A stretch of 64,000 bases of DNA from Hymenobacter latericoloratus (GCF_014199535.1 NZ_JACHNV010000003.1:236724-300723), one strand, 5' to 3'; numbered from the stretch's first letter, positions 49,969 to 60,247 are shown. Numbers and translations: made by a program. The notes: generated from the letters alone by a model not told the origin.

Positions 49969-50907
49969 TTAAACGGCCGGTGCCGGCTCGTTGGCATCCT
50001 GGCCGGCAGTCAGGCGCACCGACTCGGCCGCCTGCAGTCGAATTTTCAGATCGGGGTAGAACTCGCGCTGCCCGATGTCATAGACGTTGCCCTTCACCAG
50101 CACGTGCAGCAGCATTTTCTCAATGGAAATGGCCTCCCCCTTTTTAGCCGCCGCCGCGTTGTTGTGCTCCAGGTGGTGCCCATCCATGATGATAACCAGG
50201 TTGGAGCCGATGGTTTCAATGTGGTTGCCCTCCGTGATAAGTACGCCGGTGTCCTCGCCCAGCCCAATGCCGATGAGCTTGGGGTGCAGCGCCACTGCCT
50301 CAATCAGGCGGCCAAAGCGGCCCCGCTTCACGAAGTGCGAGTCGATGACGACATTGTTGATGAAGCCCAGGCCGGTACCCATCTTCACGGCCCCCTTCAT
50401 CAGGGCATCCGGTACGCTACCGCCCTTGATCATGGTTTTGGACATGGCCATGGCCCCGGCCGAGGTGCCCGCAATAATAAAGTTGGGCTGATGGTAGTAC
50501 CGTTCCCGCAGCGTAGCCAGAAACTCGGTGCCGCCGAAGATATCGGTCAGGCGCGACTGGTTGCCGCCCGAAAACATCACAATATCGGCCAGCTTGAGCC
50601 GCTCAATGTAGGCAGGCTGCAGGGCATCCTCCGGCACCCGAATGTCCATGATGCCCACATTATTGCAGTTGAGCATGGTGAAGGACGAAATATAAATACA
50701 GGCTACCTCCTCCGGAATCATGGAGGCAGTGGTGATGACCTCAATGCGCGGGTCTTCCTTGCCTGACTCCAAAACGACCCGCTTCAGAATGCCCAACTCG
50801 AAAAAGTTGAGGTAGTATTTCTTTTTGGTGCGCGGGTTCGGGTACGTGCCCTTGTCTTCATTGCCTCCAATAGCAATGAGCTTACCAAGCGGTTTAAGAT
50901 TTTTCAA
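49969..50907 (-). CDS. cphB: Cyanophycinase (S51 peptidase)
   Basis: A 312-aa serine peptidase of family S51. The GGNEDKG near the N-terminus, the FSGGNQSRL motif at about 112-120, and the nucleophile elbow IAGTSAGAMAMSK (Ser139) match cyanophycinase; DSHFVKRGRFGRLIEAVALH holds the later conserved His. It cleaves cyanophycin to beta-Asp-Arg dipeptides. It is convergent with an isoaspartyl peptidase gene able to finish the breakdown. No cyanophycin synthetase is in the window, and the enzyme is without a signal peptide, so it acts in the cytoplasm. Confidence 0.93.
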   Translation of the reverse strand: MKNLKPLGKLIAIGGNEDKGTYPNPRTKKKYYLNFFELGILKRVVLESGKEDPRIEVITTASMIPEEVACIYISSFTMLNCNNVGIMDIRVPEDALQPAYIERLKLADIVMFSGGNQSRLTDIFGGTEFLATLRERYYHQPNFIIAGTSAGAMAMSKTMIKGGSVPDALMKGAVKMGTGLGFINNVVIDSHFVKRGRFGRLIEAVALHPKLIGIGLGEDTGVLITEGNHIETIGSNLVIIMDGHHLEHNNAAAAKKGEAISIEKMLLHVLVKGNVYDIGQREFYPDLKIRLQAAESVRLTAGQDANEPAPAV

Positions 50908-51104
50908 GGCGGAAAGTCAGCTTAAGCAACACAACTAAAAAGGAACCGGCTCATGCAAGCAAGGTTCAGGCCACCTCTGGGGGTAGGCTGAGGGCAGCAA
51001 ACAAGGCGAGGCCGCCGGCTTGTTCCGGCTCGCTTCGCATTTGGCCGCGCCAAGTAACCGCATACCCGGTGGCCGCACGCTTGCTTCTGGTCGAAACGGC
51101 CAGC

Positions 51105-52925
51105 TTACTCGACCGGTTTACCCAGCAGCGCGTCGAAGGTGTTAGTGGCTACCGCGTGGTAGTTGCCCCGGGCCTCGGCATAAATGCGCCGGGCCTGGTC
51201 GGCGCCGTCCGGTACGGCTAGCAGGGCGCGGTAGAGCGGCACCAAAAACTTACGGCGCCCAACCCGCGTCATGAAGTGGCGCAGCGCTTCTGCGGCCGGC
51301 GCATACCCGGCTGTAATGGTGTGCGGAAACCAGGCCGCCAGAACTTCGGCATTACCCGAATGAGTAAACCCAAACGTGGTATCCAATTCCGTTAGCTGCA
51401 CCAAGGTCAGGCCCGGGGGTAGCCTTTGCAGGAAGTACACCCACTCGTGGCTGCTCCAGGCGGCCGTGTCCAGGGCTGCGGGCGGCGTACCCTCCTTCCA
51501 CTGCCGCAGGCCTTCCGCTACCGCCGCGAATCGGGATGCCGAAACCGGCGGTGCTACCGCTGGTAGGCCGGGTCCCTGAATCCAGGCATCCAGCTGCAGC
51601 TGCTCTTCCAGCCCGGGATGCTGGTCCAGCAATTCCTGCCGGAGATAGTGCACAAAGGAGGCCGTGTCCATGCTGCGGAAGCTGTGGCGGGCAAAGTATT
51701 CCTTGATAAATGTGTCAAGCGTTGCGCGGCCGACCAGGTGTTCCAGCGTAAGAAGCAGGTAGTTGCCTTTCTCGTACGCAATTTCATTGAGTCCCTCGTC
51801 GGGGTCCCGGCCGGCCAGGTTGAGGTGCAAGTGGGTATCGGGGCTGGTAGGACCCAGCTCAACCAGCGTGTGCTGCAGGGCCGTGTGGCCGAGTACTTGC
51901 AGCATATCGGCATAAGTGCGGCCGTAGAGCTTTTCCATGATACGCCGCTCAAAGTATACCGTGAAGCCCTCGTTCAGCCAGAAATCATTCCAGGTGGCAT
52001 TGGTTACCAGGTTACCACTCCAGGAGTGCGCCAGCTCGTGGGCTACCAGGCTGGTCAGGCTCCGGTCGCCAGCTAGGATGGTGGGCGTCACGAAGGTCAG
52101 CCTGGGGTTTTCCATGCCGCCGAACGGGAAGGAGGGGGGTAGCACCAGCAAATCGTACCGCTCCCAACGGTAGGGGCCGTACAGGTCTTCGGCGGCCGTC
52201 ACCATTTCTTCCAGGTCGCTAAACTCTGCCGCCGCGCCGGGCAAGGTAACGGCTTCGGCGTACACTCCGGTGCGGGCACTCAAAGGGCGAAACTCTACGT
52301 CGCCCACGGCCAGCGCCATGAGGTAGGCAGGAATAGGCTGGCTCATACGAAAGTGATACTCGCCTGTCGCGCTCCGCTCCTGCGGATTTTCGGCGCTCAT
52401 CAGGGCGAGCAGATGAGCGGGCACCCGCACCCGGGCCTCGTAGGTGAAGCGCACCCCCGGCGAGTCTTGGCACGGCAGCCAGGTACGGGCCAGAATGGCT
52501 TGCGACTGGGTGAAGAGAAAAGGCTGCTCACGCCCGGCGGTTTGCTCCGGCGTCAGCCACTGCAGGGCCGCCGCAGCGGGGGTAGTGCGGTACTGAATCG
52601 TGACGGCAGTAGTGCCGGGTTGAAGGCTGATGCGCAGGCACTGGCCCAACACCGCATCGGCCGGGCCCAGCGCAAAAGGAGCGGGCGTACCGGCGGGGCC
52701 GTGTAACAGAACATCCTCGATGATTAGGTCGCGGGTATCCAGCAGCAGTTCCGGGGCACCGGCGTGGTTGCTGAGTTGCCAGGTGGCGGTTCCGGTCAGG
52801 GTGCGGGTAGCAAAATCTACCAGCAGCTCAAGTTCCAGGTGATGCACACTGACCTCGGCCGGCCGACCATAGCTGTGCGGATCGGAAACAAACGAAGTGG
52901 CAGTTGGGGAGGTAGTAGAAGACAT
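51105..52925 (-). CDS. M1 aminopeptidase, leukotriene A4 hydrolase type
   Basis: A 606-aa zinc aminopeptidase. GGMEN (269-273) is the exopeptidase loop, HELAH (296-300) binds zinc with the Glu in FWLNEGFTVYFERRI. The C-terminal helical domain GRRKFLVPLYRAL and NYHAVAT matches leukotriene A4 hydrolase rather than PepN. No signal peptide is visible. It releases N-terminal residues from peptides; the bacterial relatives may also carry epoxide hydrolase activity, which is not inferable here. Confidence 0.92.
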   Translation of the reverse strand: MSSTTSPTATSFVSDPHSYGRPAEVSVHHLELELLVDFATRTLTGTATWQLSNHAGAPELLLDTRDLIIEDVLLHGPAGTPAPFALGPADAVLGQCLRISLQPGTTAVTIQYRTTPAAAALQWLTPEQTAGREQPFLFTQSQAILARTWLPCQDSPGVRFTYEARVRVPAHLLALMSAENPQERSATGEYHFRMSQPIPAYLMALAVGDVEFRPLSARTGVYAEAVTLPGAAAEFSDLEEMVTAAEDLYGPYRWERYDLLVLPPSFPFGGMENPRLTFVTPTILAGDRSLTSLVAHELAHSWSGNLVTNATWNDFWLNEGFTVYFERRIMEKLYGRTYADMLQVLGHTALQHTLVELGPTSPDTHLHLNLAGRDPDEGLNEIAYEKGNYLLLTLEHLVGRATLDTFIKEYFARHSFRSMDTASFVHYLRQELLDQHPGLEEQLQLDAWIQGPGLPAVAPPVSASRFAAVAEGLRQWKEGTPPAALDTAAWSSHEWVYFLQRLPPGLTLVQLTELDTTFGFTHSGNAEVLAAWFPHTITAGYAPAAEALRHFMTRVGRRKFLVPLYRALLAVPDGADQARRIYAEARGNYHAVATNTFDALLGKPVE

Positions 52926-53238
52926 AGCGCGAATAATGAAGGCAGCCGGAGGACTGGAAAAGAAAGCAAAGGTAGGCGGCTGCTCCGGGCAAACTGCACA
53001 ATAAAACGGCCCTGCCCGTCAGCGCCGCAAACGGGAGCCAGCGGCCGGACCGCTTATTTCTACGTGTTTTTGTACGAAGGAGTGCCGTTAAATGCACTAA
53101 CTTGCGGGGGCAGGAGAGAGGTGAGCCGCCCCGACAACTTACGGGTGCGGAAATCAGTAAAACGTCCTGAGTCAAAGTTCGGCCGTAGTTGGCGCGAAAT
53201 CTGATGCAGTGCGGTTACCTTTTCTTTTGCTTACTCAC

Positions 53239-54999
53239 ATGAACGAAACACATCGTCCTTTTTTCTATACCCTTTGCTGCTGGCTACTGGGCCTGTTGCT
53301 GCTCACGTCCACCGTGTCGTGCAGCCAGGACCAGAAAGCCCAACTCAAGGAAGCGCTGCCCGGCACCCTCGGTAAAGCCGGTGGTGCCCAGCCTAAGCTC
53401 GACAGCGTGTACATTGTACAGTACATGTCGGCTGAGCCTAAATTCAAAGATCAGATTGAGTGGGCTAAAAAGTTTTACCGGGAGCGGGAATTCCGCCTGG
53501 GCTGGTTCCGTAACCACGAGTTAGTACCGCAAGCCAAAACGCTGCTTACGGTCATTAACAAGGCCGCGGATGAAGGCCTGGACCCGAAAGAATACAAAAC
53601 CAAGAATTTTGATCAGCTTTTTGCCAGCTTAGAAGCTGCTCAAACTGACTCAACTAAACGCAACGCGCTGGAGAAGGAAATAGACGTAGCCCTTTCCGGT
53701 ACCTACTTTAACTATGCTTCTGATTTTTACCGCGGTACGGTGGACCCGCGAGCGGTGAAGGCCATTGACTGGAAGGTAAAGCGCAATAAAATCAAGCTGC
53801 ACAAAGCCCTGATGACTATCCTGAAGGAACGGGAAAGCATCTACGGTTACTACGATTTCGAGCCTCTGCACCCAGAGTATGACCGCTTGCGCAAGGCACT
53901 GGCCGACTACCGGGAGATTCAGCGCAATGGCGGCTGGCCTACCCTTCCGGCCGGTATCCGCCTTGTTCCGGGAGCTTCCTCACCGGCAGTAACGGCCCTG
54001 AGCGCCCGCCTGCTGGGGCGGGATGCTGCAACCCCGGCTCCGGCTGCCACGCCCGCGGTAGCCGTAGCAAACAAGCCGGCCGCCACCGCTACAACGTCCC
54101 CGGCGGCTGCCCAATATACCCCTGAACTGGTGGCCGCAGTGAAGGAATTTCAGCAGCAGAATGGGCTAAAGCCCGACGGTATTGTCGCCGGGGAAACCCT
54201 GCGTATGCTCAACATTCCGGTGGGCCAACGCATTGACCAGATCATGCTGAATATGGAACGGTGGCGTTGGATCCCAAAGAAATTTGAGCCTAATTACCTG
54301 CTGGTAAATATTCCGGAGTACACCCTGCACGTAGTAGAGGAGAACAAGGAGGTGTTCAACATGCCCGTAATAGTGGGCAAGACGTTGAACGCAACCCCCG
54401 TGTTCAGCGACAAAATGGAGTTCGTGGTGTTGGCTCCGTATTGGAATGTGCCCTACAGCATCATCGATAAGGAGCTGCGCAACAAGCTGGCTGCCGACCC
54501 CCACGGCACCCTCGACCGCCTCGACATGGAGGTGGTGAAAGGCTGGGGCGCCAAAGCAACCCCCGTTGACCCGGGTAGCATCAACTGGAGCGGCCTCACG
54601 GAAAAAACCTGGAAGTACACATTGCGCCGCCGCCCGGGCCCGAAAAATGACTTGGGTGATGTGAAGTTTATCTTCCCTAATTCCCAGGATATTTACCTGC
54701 ATGATACTCCCCACGACCAGCTGTTCAACCAAACCAAGCGGGGCTTTAGCCATGGTTGTGTACGGGTGGCCGAGCCCATCAAGCTAGCTGAGTACCTGCT
54801 GCGTAATAAACCCGGTTGGGACCGTACGGCTATTATGGATACCATCGCGCAGGGCCGGGAGAAGTACGTTACACTCCCTGAGAAGCTCCCTGTTTACCTG
54901 GTGTACTTCACTACCTGGGTAGATGAAGCTGGCAAGATCCACTTCCGCGACGATATCTATGGCCACGACAAAGCACTGGCCAGAGAATATTTCGACTAG
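53239..54999 (+). CDS. L,D-transpeptidase (YcbB/LdtD-like) lipoprotein
   Basis: A 586-aa lipoprotein (lipobox STVSC at about residue 29) with the layout of YcbB-type L,D-transpeptidases: an N-terminal scaffold domain (about 70-230), a peptidoglycan-binding domain (about 295-335, PELVAAVKEFQQQNGLKPDG), and the YkuD catalytic domain (about 340-530, with HDTP and SHGCVRVAEP, Cys507). An Ala/Thr/Pro-rich linker precedes the binding domain. It makes 3-3 cross-links or attaches proteins to peptidoglycan. The start at 53239 fits the signal. A terminator follows. Confidence 0.92.
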   Translation: MNETHRPFFYTLCCWLLGLLLLTSTVSCSQDQKAQLKEALPGTLGKAGGAQPKLDSVYIVQYMSAEPKFKDQIEWAKKFYREREFRLGWFRNHELVPQAKTLLTVINKAADEGLDPKEYKTKNFDQLFASLEAAQTDSTKRNALEKEIDVALSGTYFNYASDFYRGTVDPRAVKAIDWKVKRNKIKLHKALMTILKERESIYGYYDFEPLHPEYDRLRKALADYREIQRNGGWPTLPAGIRLVPGASSPAVTALSARLLGRDAATPAPAATPAVAVANKPAATATTSPAAAQYTPELVAAVKEFQQQNGLKPDGIVAGETLRMLNIPVGQRIDQIMLNMERWRWIPKKFEPNYLLVNIPEYTLHVVEENKEVFNMPVIVGKTLNATPVFSDKMEFVVLAPYWNVPYSIIDKELRNKLAADPHGTLDRLDMEVVKGWGAKATPVDPGSINWSGLTEKTWKYTLRRRPGPKNDLGDVKFIFPNSQDIYLHDTPHDQLFNQTKRGFSHGCVRVAEPIKLAEYLLRNKPGWDRTAIMDTIAQGREKYVTLPEKLPVYLVYFTTWVDEAGKIHFRDDIYGHDKALAREYFD

Positions 55000-55058
55000 T
55001 TAGCTGCCTTAGCAAATCCTCTCCATTGATGCCTGCACGTAGCAGGTGCTGGCTGCAT

Positions 55059-55107
55059 AAAGAAGCCGGCAGGATTACCATTCATTGGTAACCTTGCCGG
55101 CTTCTTT
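55059..55107 (+). terminator. Rho-independent terminator
   Basis: A 22-bp stem with two mismatches (aaagaagccggc... / ...gccggcttcttt) and a five-base loop, followed by TATTATAT, 60 bases after the L,D-transpeptidase stop. Confidence 0.85.
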
Positions 55108-55565
55108 ATTATATAAAAAAGCACGCCAGATAAGACAAAGCCTTGGACTGGAAGTACAACGCATACATATATTCGGGGCGCCGGCAGAGAGGATAGGCCA
55201 GCCCATGTTGGGGATGATTAGTTAGGTGTAGTGCAGCCGGTGGCTCATCTGGCGACGTAGGCCGGGTACATTGTAGTAACAAATTCAGAAACGATGTAGC
55301 GATGCATCCTAGCGTCTCATCGTCCGCGCTGAAGAGGGGCCTTCGCCCGACGCGGAAGCGCAAAGATGTGTCCCTGCAGTCGCCACTGCACCGTTCAGGA
55401 AACAGCTATATAGTCTTTAAATATCAACTATTGAGCAGCCAGATTCCCTGCTAGGCAGTCCATATAACTACTGCTGCAGCGAGTTGCGACAAGGAGTTTT
55501 CAGAACCAGGCTGACAGTGGCTGAAAAGAAATGCAGGCCGTGTTGGCAATCAGAAACCGCGGCCT

Positions 55566-55593
55566 GTTTACAAATGTATTTACAAGTGTAAAC
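55566..55593. promoter_or_regulatory. GTTTACAAATGTATTTACAA box 1
   Basis: The first 20 bases recur exactly, inverted, at 56842-56861. The site is itself palindrome-like, since GTTTAC at its start pairs with the GTAAAC that closes the 28-base block. It lies ~127 bases upstream of the XRE regulator start. Candidate operator. Confidence 0.5.
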
Positions 55594-55702
55594 AGTATTT
55601 GCGGATGATAAGGATATGTTTACTTATGTGTCATGAATACTACTTGTCTTAACAATAGTAATTTATTAGGAGGCCAGGATTACATTGATTAAGAGGGGTA
55701 GT

Positions 55703-55714
55703 ACATTTGTAAAT
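55703..55714. promoter_or_regulatory. ACATTTGTAAAT half-box next to XRE start
   Basis: A half-site of the same motif, six bases before the XRE ATG at 55720. TACATTTG (55702-55709) also fits the Bacteroidetes -7 element, so operator and promoter could coincide. Confidence 0.45.
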
Positions 55715-55719
55715 CACGA

Positions 55720-56277
55720 ATGCACCTTCCTATGATTGAGCAGCGCATTAAGGAACTACTACTGGCCCGCCAGCTTAGTCCGACACAGTTTGCCGATACT
55801 ATTGGCATTTCCAGGCCGATTGTGAGTCATATCCTGAGTGGGCGTAACAAGCCGAGCCTGGAGGTGGTGCAGCGTACTATTGCGGCCTTTCCTGAGCTTT
55901 CCCTGTCTTGGCTGCTGAACGGTGTCGGACCGATGGTAGCTGCGGCAGCGCAGGGTGCGGAAGAACCCCCTCGTAGCCGTCCGGTTCGCCCGAGGAATGA
56001 GGGAACCCACCAGCCGAAGCAAACGGAGGCCTCAGAGGCCCTAAAACCAGAGGAAGCCCCAGCGCCGACGGCACCTACTCCTCCCGCAATTCCACCGACC
56101 ATTGAAAACACAGAGGCAAAGCGGGCTGAGACAACCCCAACAGCACCAAGCAACGTAGCAGGACTGACCACACAAGCTGAAACAGCTCAGGTTGTTGCTG
56201 TGCCAGAAAAAACTATACGGCGCATTGTCATCTTCTACCAGGATGGAACATTCTCCGATTTTAGACCGGAGCAGTAG
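55720..56277 (+). CDS. XRE-family helix-turn-helix regulator
   Basis: A 185-aa protein: an XRE/Cro helix-turn-helix at about 5-60 (IEQRIKELLLARQLSPTQFA, IGISRPIVSHILSGRNKPSL), a long Pro/Ala/Thr/Glu-rich disordered middle (about 75-165), and a conserved end IRRIVIFYQDGTFSDFRPEQ. The layout is typical of small Bacteroidota regulators. ATGs at 55720 and 55732 are both possible. Short repeated boxes (TTTACAAATGTATTTAC type) lie immediately before it and ~565 bp beyond, suggesting autoregulation. Confidence 0.85.
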   Translation: MHLPMIEQRIKELLLARQLSPTQFADTIGISRPIVSHILSGRNKPSLEVVQRTIAAFPELSLSWLLNGVGPMVAAAAQGAEEPPRSRPVRPRNEGTHQPKQTEASEALKPEEAPAPTAPTPPAIPPTIENTEAKRAETTPTAPSNVAGLTTQAETAQVVAVPEKTIRRIVIFYQDGTFSDFRPEQ

Positions 56278-56840
56278 AGGGTGAATGCGCCTTGTTTTTT
56301 GTGCTTTATCGGATATATACAATTTGGCAGATCGGCTATCTGCCCTTTCCGCCGTAGGTACGTATGCCGCGCAAGTGCCTTTATGCGTTCGGTGTTAGGG
56401 TAAGCATTTTTCTAACATAAATCATAGCTAAGAGCTTGCTAAATGAATTGATAAGAGAATATAATTTGTGTATTTAAAATAGTGTTTGTCAAGTGTTTGC
56501 GTCTAAAGGGATAAAGCTGTGGATGATGTATAGTTTGTTAGCTTAACTGGGTTAGTATCATTGGTATAAGTATAATTAGCTGCAACAGATACAGAAGTAG
56601 TTTCCTATAGTCAACCGGACTGGAGAAATGCTAAATTTCTTGTTGATGGGCGAGCCTTGAAAAGTGAAATGAGATATTCACTTCTAGGAGCTAACAACAT
56701 TAGCGCTCGGTGCGAGTGCCAGCTAACTGACTTCTTGCAGGCCTAGCCCAGCAAGCGGATAGCACCAGCCTATATCTTGCACCCTTCGGCACCAATCAGC
56801 CCCACGAGGAGCTGGCTAGGTAGAGCGGCATGAGTTTATA

Positions 56841-56861
56841 TTTGTAAATACATTTGTAAAC
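56841..56861. promoter_or_regulatory. GTTTACAAATGTATTTACAA box 2 (inverted)
   Basis: Reads TTTGTAAATACATTTGTAAAC on the plus strand, the exact reverse complement of box 1 over 20 bases. It is in a non-coding AT-rich stretch with no gene start within 150 bases. Confidence 0.5.
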
Positions 56862-56978
56862 TAAACTCTAGCATTCGGGTAGGCGCCGACCTGCATTGTA
56901 GTAGCATACACTGTAATGACGCAGCAGCTTCGGCTGTGTTCCTGCTGGGAATAACAGCCAATGACACCGAGCTACTAC

Positions 56979-57009
56979 TTGCCCTTCTTCGAGGCGGTGC
57001 TTACCTTTG
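56979..57009 (+). promoter_or_regulatory. Bacteroidetes-type promoter
   Basis: TTG at 56979-56981, 20 bases, then TACCTTTG at 57002-57009, five bases before the ATG of the small lipoprotein. Fits the Bacteroidetes -33/-7 consensus and predicts a leaderless or nearly leaderless mRNA. Confidence 0.55.
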
Positions 57010-57013
57010 AGGC

Positions 57014-57184
57014 ATGAAAAAATTCAGTCTGCCTTTCCTGTTTGCCGCCTGCGCCTCGCTGTTCCTCTCATCCTGCTCGCAAGCTCCTGACGCGGAGAAA
57101 GATCCTAACGCTGATGCTGCCTACAAGCGCAGCCACCGTACGGAGCAATATCGCGACGCGCAGCGCAGCGACGTTAATTATTAG
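57014..57184 (+). CDS. Small lipoprotein
   Basis: A 56-aa lipoprotein with a textbook signal (MKKFSLPFLFAACASLFLSSC, lipobox LSSC) and a short charged mature part (PDAEKDPNADAAYKRSHRTE, ending RSDVNY). It has its own promoter and a terminator downstream, so it is a monocistronic gene. Function unknown. Confidence 0.8.
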   Translation: MKKFSLPFLFAACASLFLSSCSQAPDAEKDPNADAAYKRSHRTEQYRDAQRSDVNY

Positions 57185-57260
57185 TCGGCCCGACTGTCTG
57201 AGTGCTTCCTAGCTGTTCTTTACAGCTAAGCACACTCCTGCAAAAGTCGATACTTATAAG

Positions 57261-57293
57261 AAAAGCCCCACCAACTTAAGTTAGTGGGGCTTT
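57261..57293. terminator. Hairpin terminator
   Basis: Stem AAAGCCCCAC.AACTT / AAGTT.GTGGGGCTTT with a single mismatch, almost a perfect palindrome; between the small lipoprotein (+) and the hypothetical gene at 57320 (-), so it can serve both. Confidence 0.85.
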
Positions 57294-57319
57294 CGGCGTG
57301 TTGCTGGGGTAGGAGAGGC

Positions 57320-57796
57320 CTAGTCTGGTACTACTGCGTGATGTGAGGGTAGCAGGACGGGGAGTTCTATACGCGCCAAAAGCTCGGCTTCCAGCAACTC
57401 GGCCCAGGTGCGCAGGTAAAGCACTACATCGTCGCGTTGGTTGTGGCGCATGGCATTACGGCGCTCAAAGGGGATAGCGCCAAGAACGACCGGGTCGGAG
57501 AGGCGCTCTAGGTGCGTCAGGTCTTGGCGGTTAAAGCCCAGGGCCAGCATTTCGTCAATCGTCGCGTCGATGGGCAGGCCGCTGGTAGGGCAGTAGTCGA
57601 TCAGCTGCCGCTCCCAATCACCATAGCGCTGCATGGCGCGGGCATGAATTTCTCCTTTAGTGAGTTTAGTGATGGTTTGGGCCAAATGGCCGCAGTTGCA
57701 GCTACCCATGTGGCCCCACTGGTAAGGGGCTTGAGCTGCGAGGCGTTGCGCCGTATCACGCAAGGCCTGAATGACAGGAAGGGTGCGATGAGCCAT
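57320..57796 (-). CDS. Conserved-looking hypothetical protein
   Basis: A 158-aa soluble protein with GHMGSCNCGHLAQTITKLTK near residue 28-47, LIDYCPTSGLPIDATIDEML in the middle and a C-terminal amphipathic helix (LYLRTWAELLEAELLARIEL). The Cys/His cluster (CNCGH plus DYC) might bind a metal, but no family is recognised. Codon use is like its neighbours. Confidence 0.7.
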   Translation of the reverse strand: MAHRTLPVIQALRDTAQRLAAQAPYQWGHMGSCNCGHLAQTITKLTKGEIHARAMQRYGDWERQLIDYCPTSGLPIDATIDEMLALGFNRQDLTHLERLSDPVVLGAIPFERRNAMRHNQRDDVVLYLRTWAELLEAELLARIELPVLLPSHHAVVPD

Positions 57797-57893
57797 AACA
57801 GAACAGTAAGGTTATGCTGCCTGGAGGTGCCAGCAGCCTGATAAGTTGCCGGCGTACCGTTTTGTTTCATCTTCAGCTGCCTAACCAAAGAAA

Positions 57894-57937
57894 ACCCTCC
57901 GCCAAAACGAACCCGTAAGGGTGCTTTGGCGGAGGGT
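57894..57937 (-). terminator. Terminator of RhlE-like gene
   Basis: Stem accctccgccaaa / tttggcggagggt enclosing a smaller hairpin, followed on the minus strand by TTTT; 49 bases beyond the helicase stop. Confidence 0.8.
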
Positions 57938-57986
57938 AGTGCATAAGCAAGTAAACTACGGCAGTAGCGCCGCCGCGGAACAAGTG

Positions 57987-59423
<1,437 letters not shown>

Positions 59424-59651
59424 CAAAGGAGAAAAGCGGCTGCCAGACGGGCAGCGGAAATGGCACAGAGATAATGAGCCCGCAAAGGTCGGGGATTTTA
59501 TACGGATGCGCGCGCTCCGCGCAAAATTGACCGGATAGTAGGGCCGCAAGGCCGCGCGAGCCCGGAAAAAGGCGCGGTAATTTTTTATAACACCAGGGCC
59601 CGATAAATCCGATTACTTTTCGTCTTCATACCCGAAACTTCTTTTCTCCTC

Positions 59652-60167
59652 ATGCGCATCACCGATCGAAAAGTGGCCTACGATGGCCATTACAAGCTTA
59701 GCCTGCTGCAGGTGCAGGATGGCGATACCTTGCTCAAGCGGGAGCGGTTTGAGCCCGGCACCGCCGTGGCCGCGCTCGTTTATGATACGCAAACTCGCCA
59801 GTACATCTTTACCCGGCAGTACCGAATAGGGCCCGAAGCCGATCTGGTGGAAATAGCGGCGGGTATGGTAGATGGCGACGAGGCGCCGGAGCAGGCCATC
59901 CGCCGGGAAATCCAGGAAGAGCTGGGCTACGACCCCGACTACCTGGAGCAGATAGCGCGGGTGTACCCCTCGCCGGGCACCAGCGCCGAAACAATTACCA
60001 TCTTCTATGCCGAGGTGAGCCGCAAAACCGGGCAAGGCGGCGGCCTGATCGAAGAAAATGAGAAGATTGAGCCCGTATTTTACCGGGCCGAAGAGTTAAA
60101 CCAAGCGTCTTTTACGGATGCGAAAACGCTGGTAGCCGTGCAGTGGGCCCGGCTGCGTAACCAGTAG
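59652..60167 (+). CDS. NUDIX hydrolase, ADP-ribose pyrophosphatase type
   Basis: A 171-aa NUDIX protein. The box is complete: G-x5-E-x7-REIQEELGY from GMVDGDEAPEQAIRR. The preceding TRQYRIGPEADLVEIAAG and the following PSPGTSAETITIFYAEV match ADP-ribose diphosphatases (NudF group). It hydrolyses ADP-ribose or related nucleoside diphosphate derivatives. It is 11 bases away from a very strong terminator. Confidence 0.92.
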   Translation: MRITDRKVAYDGHYKLSLLQVQDGDTLLKRERFEPGTAVAALVYDTQTRQYIFTRQYRIGPEADLVEIAAGMVDGDEAPEQAIRREIQEELGYDPDYLEQIARVYPSPGTSAETITIFYAEVSRKTGQGGGLIEENEKIEPVFYRAEELNQASFTDAKTLVAVQWARLRNQ

Positions 60168-60178
60168 CTTCAGCGTCA

Positions 60179-60228
60179 AAACGATCCGGGCCCGCTGCCT
60201 GGGTAGGCAGCGGGCCCGGATCGTTTTT
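60179..60228. terminator. Strong bidirectional terminator
   Basis: Perfect 22-bp stem (AAACGATCCGGGCCCGCTGC start) with a four-base loop and T tract, between the NUDIX (+) and hypothetical (-) genes. Confidence 0.95.
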
Positions 60229-60247
60229 GGGCTACAATGAAGGCTGC

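Larger units (their letters stand above)
55000..55719. other. Gene-poor gap, AT-rich second half
   Basis: 720 bp without a convincing gene. It holds the L,D-transpeptidase terminator, then a mixed stretch in which a minus-strand frame (55109-55363) is open but lacks coding character. From ~55400 to 55719 the sequence is AT-rich and carries the 55566 repeat box and a hairpin (caggccg / cggcctg) at about 55533-55565. Confidence 0.6.
56278..57013. other. AT-rich gap without supported gene
   Basis: 736 bp with strong AT bias from ~56400 to 56600 and no coding signal above 60 codons. It contains the second copy of the repeat box (56841-56861) and, at its right end, the promoter of the small lipoprotein. 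Confidence 0.6.

Noticed and set aside
55109..55363. 84-codon minus-strand frame
   Set aside because: No coding character, rich in Cys/Pro/Arg in a non-biased way, lies in a gap directly after a terminator.
56728..56823. Short plus-strand frame ending in HEELAR then stop
   Set aside because: Reads like the tail of a decayed gene (SLYLAPFGTNQPHEELAR), but it is too short and lacks a start; left as a possible remnant.
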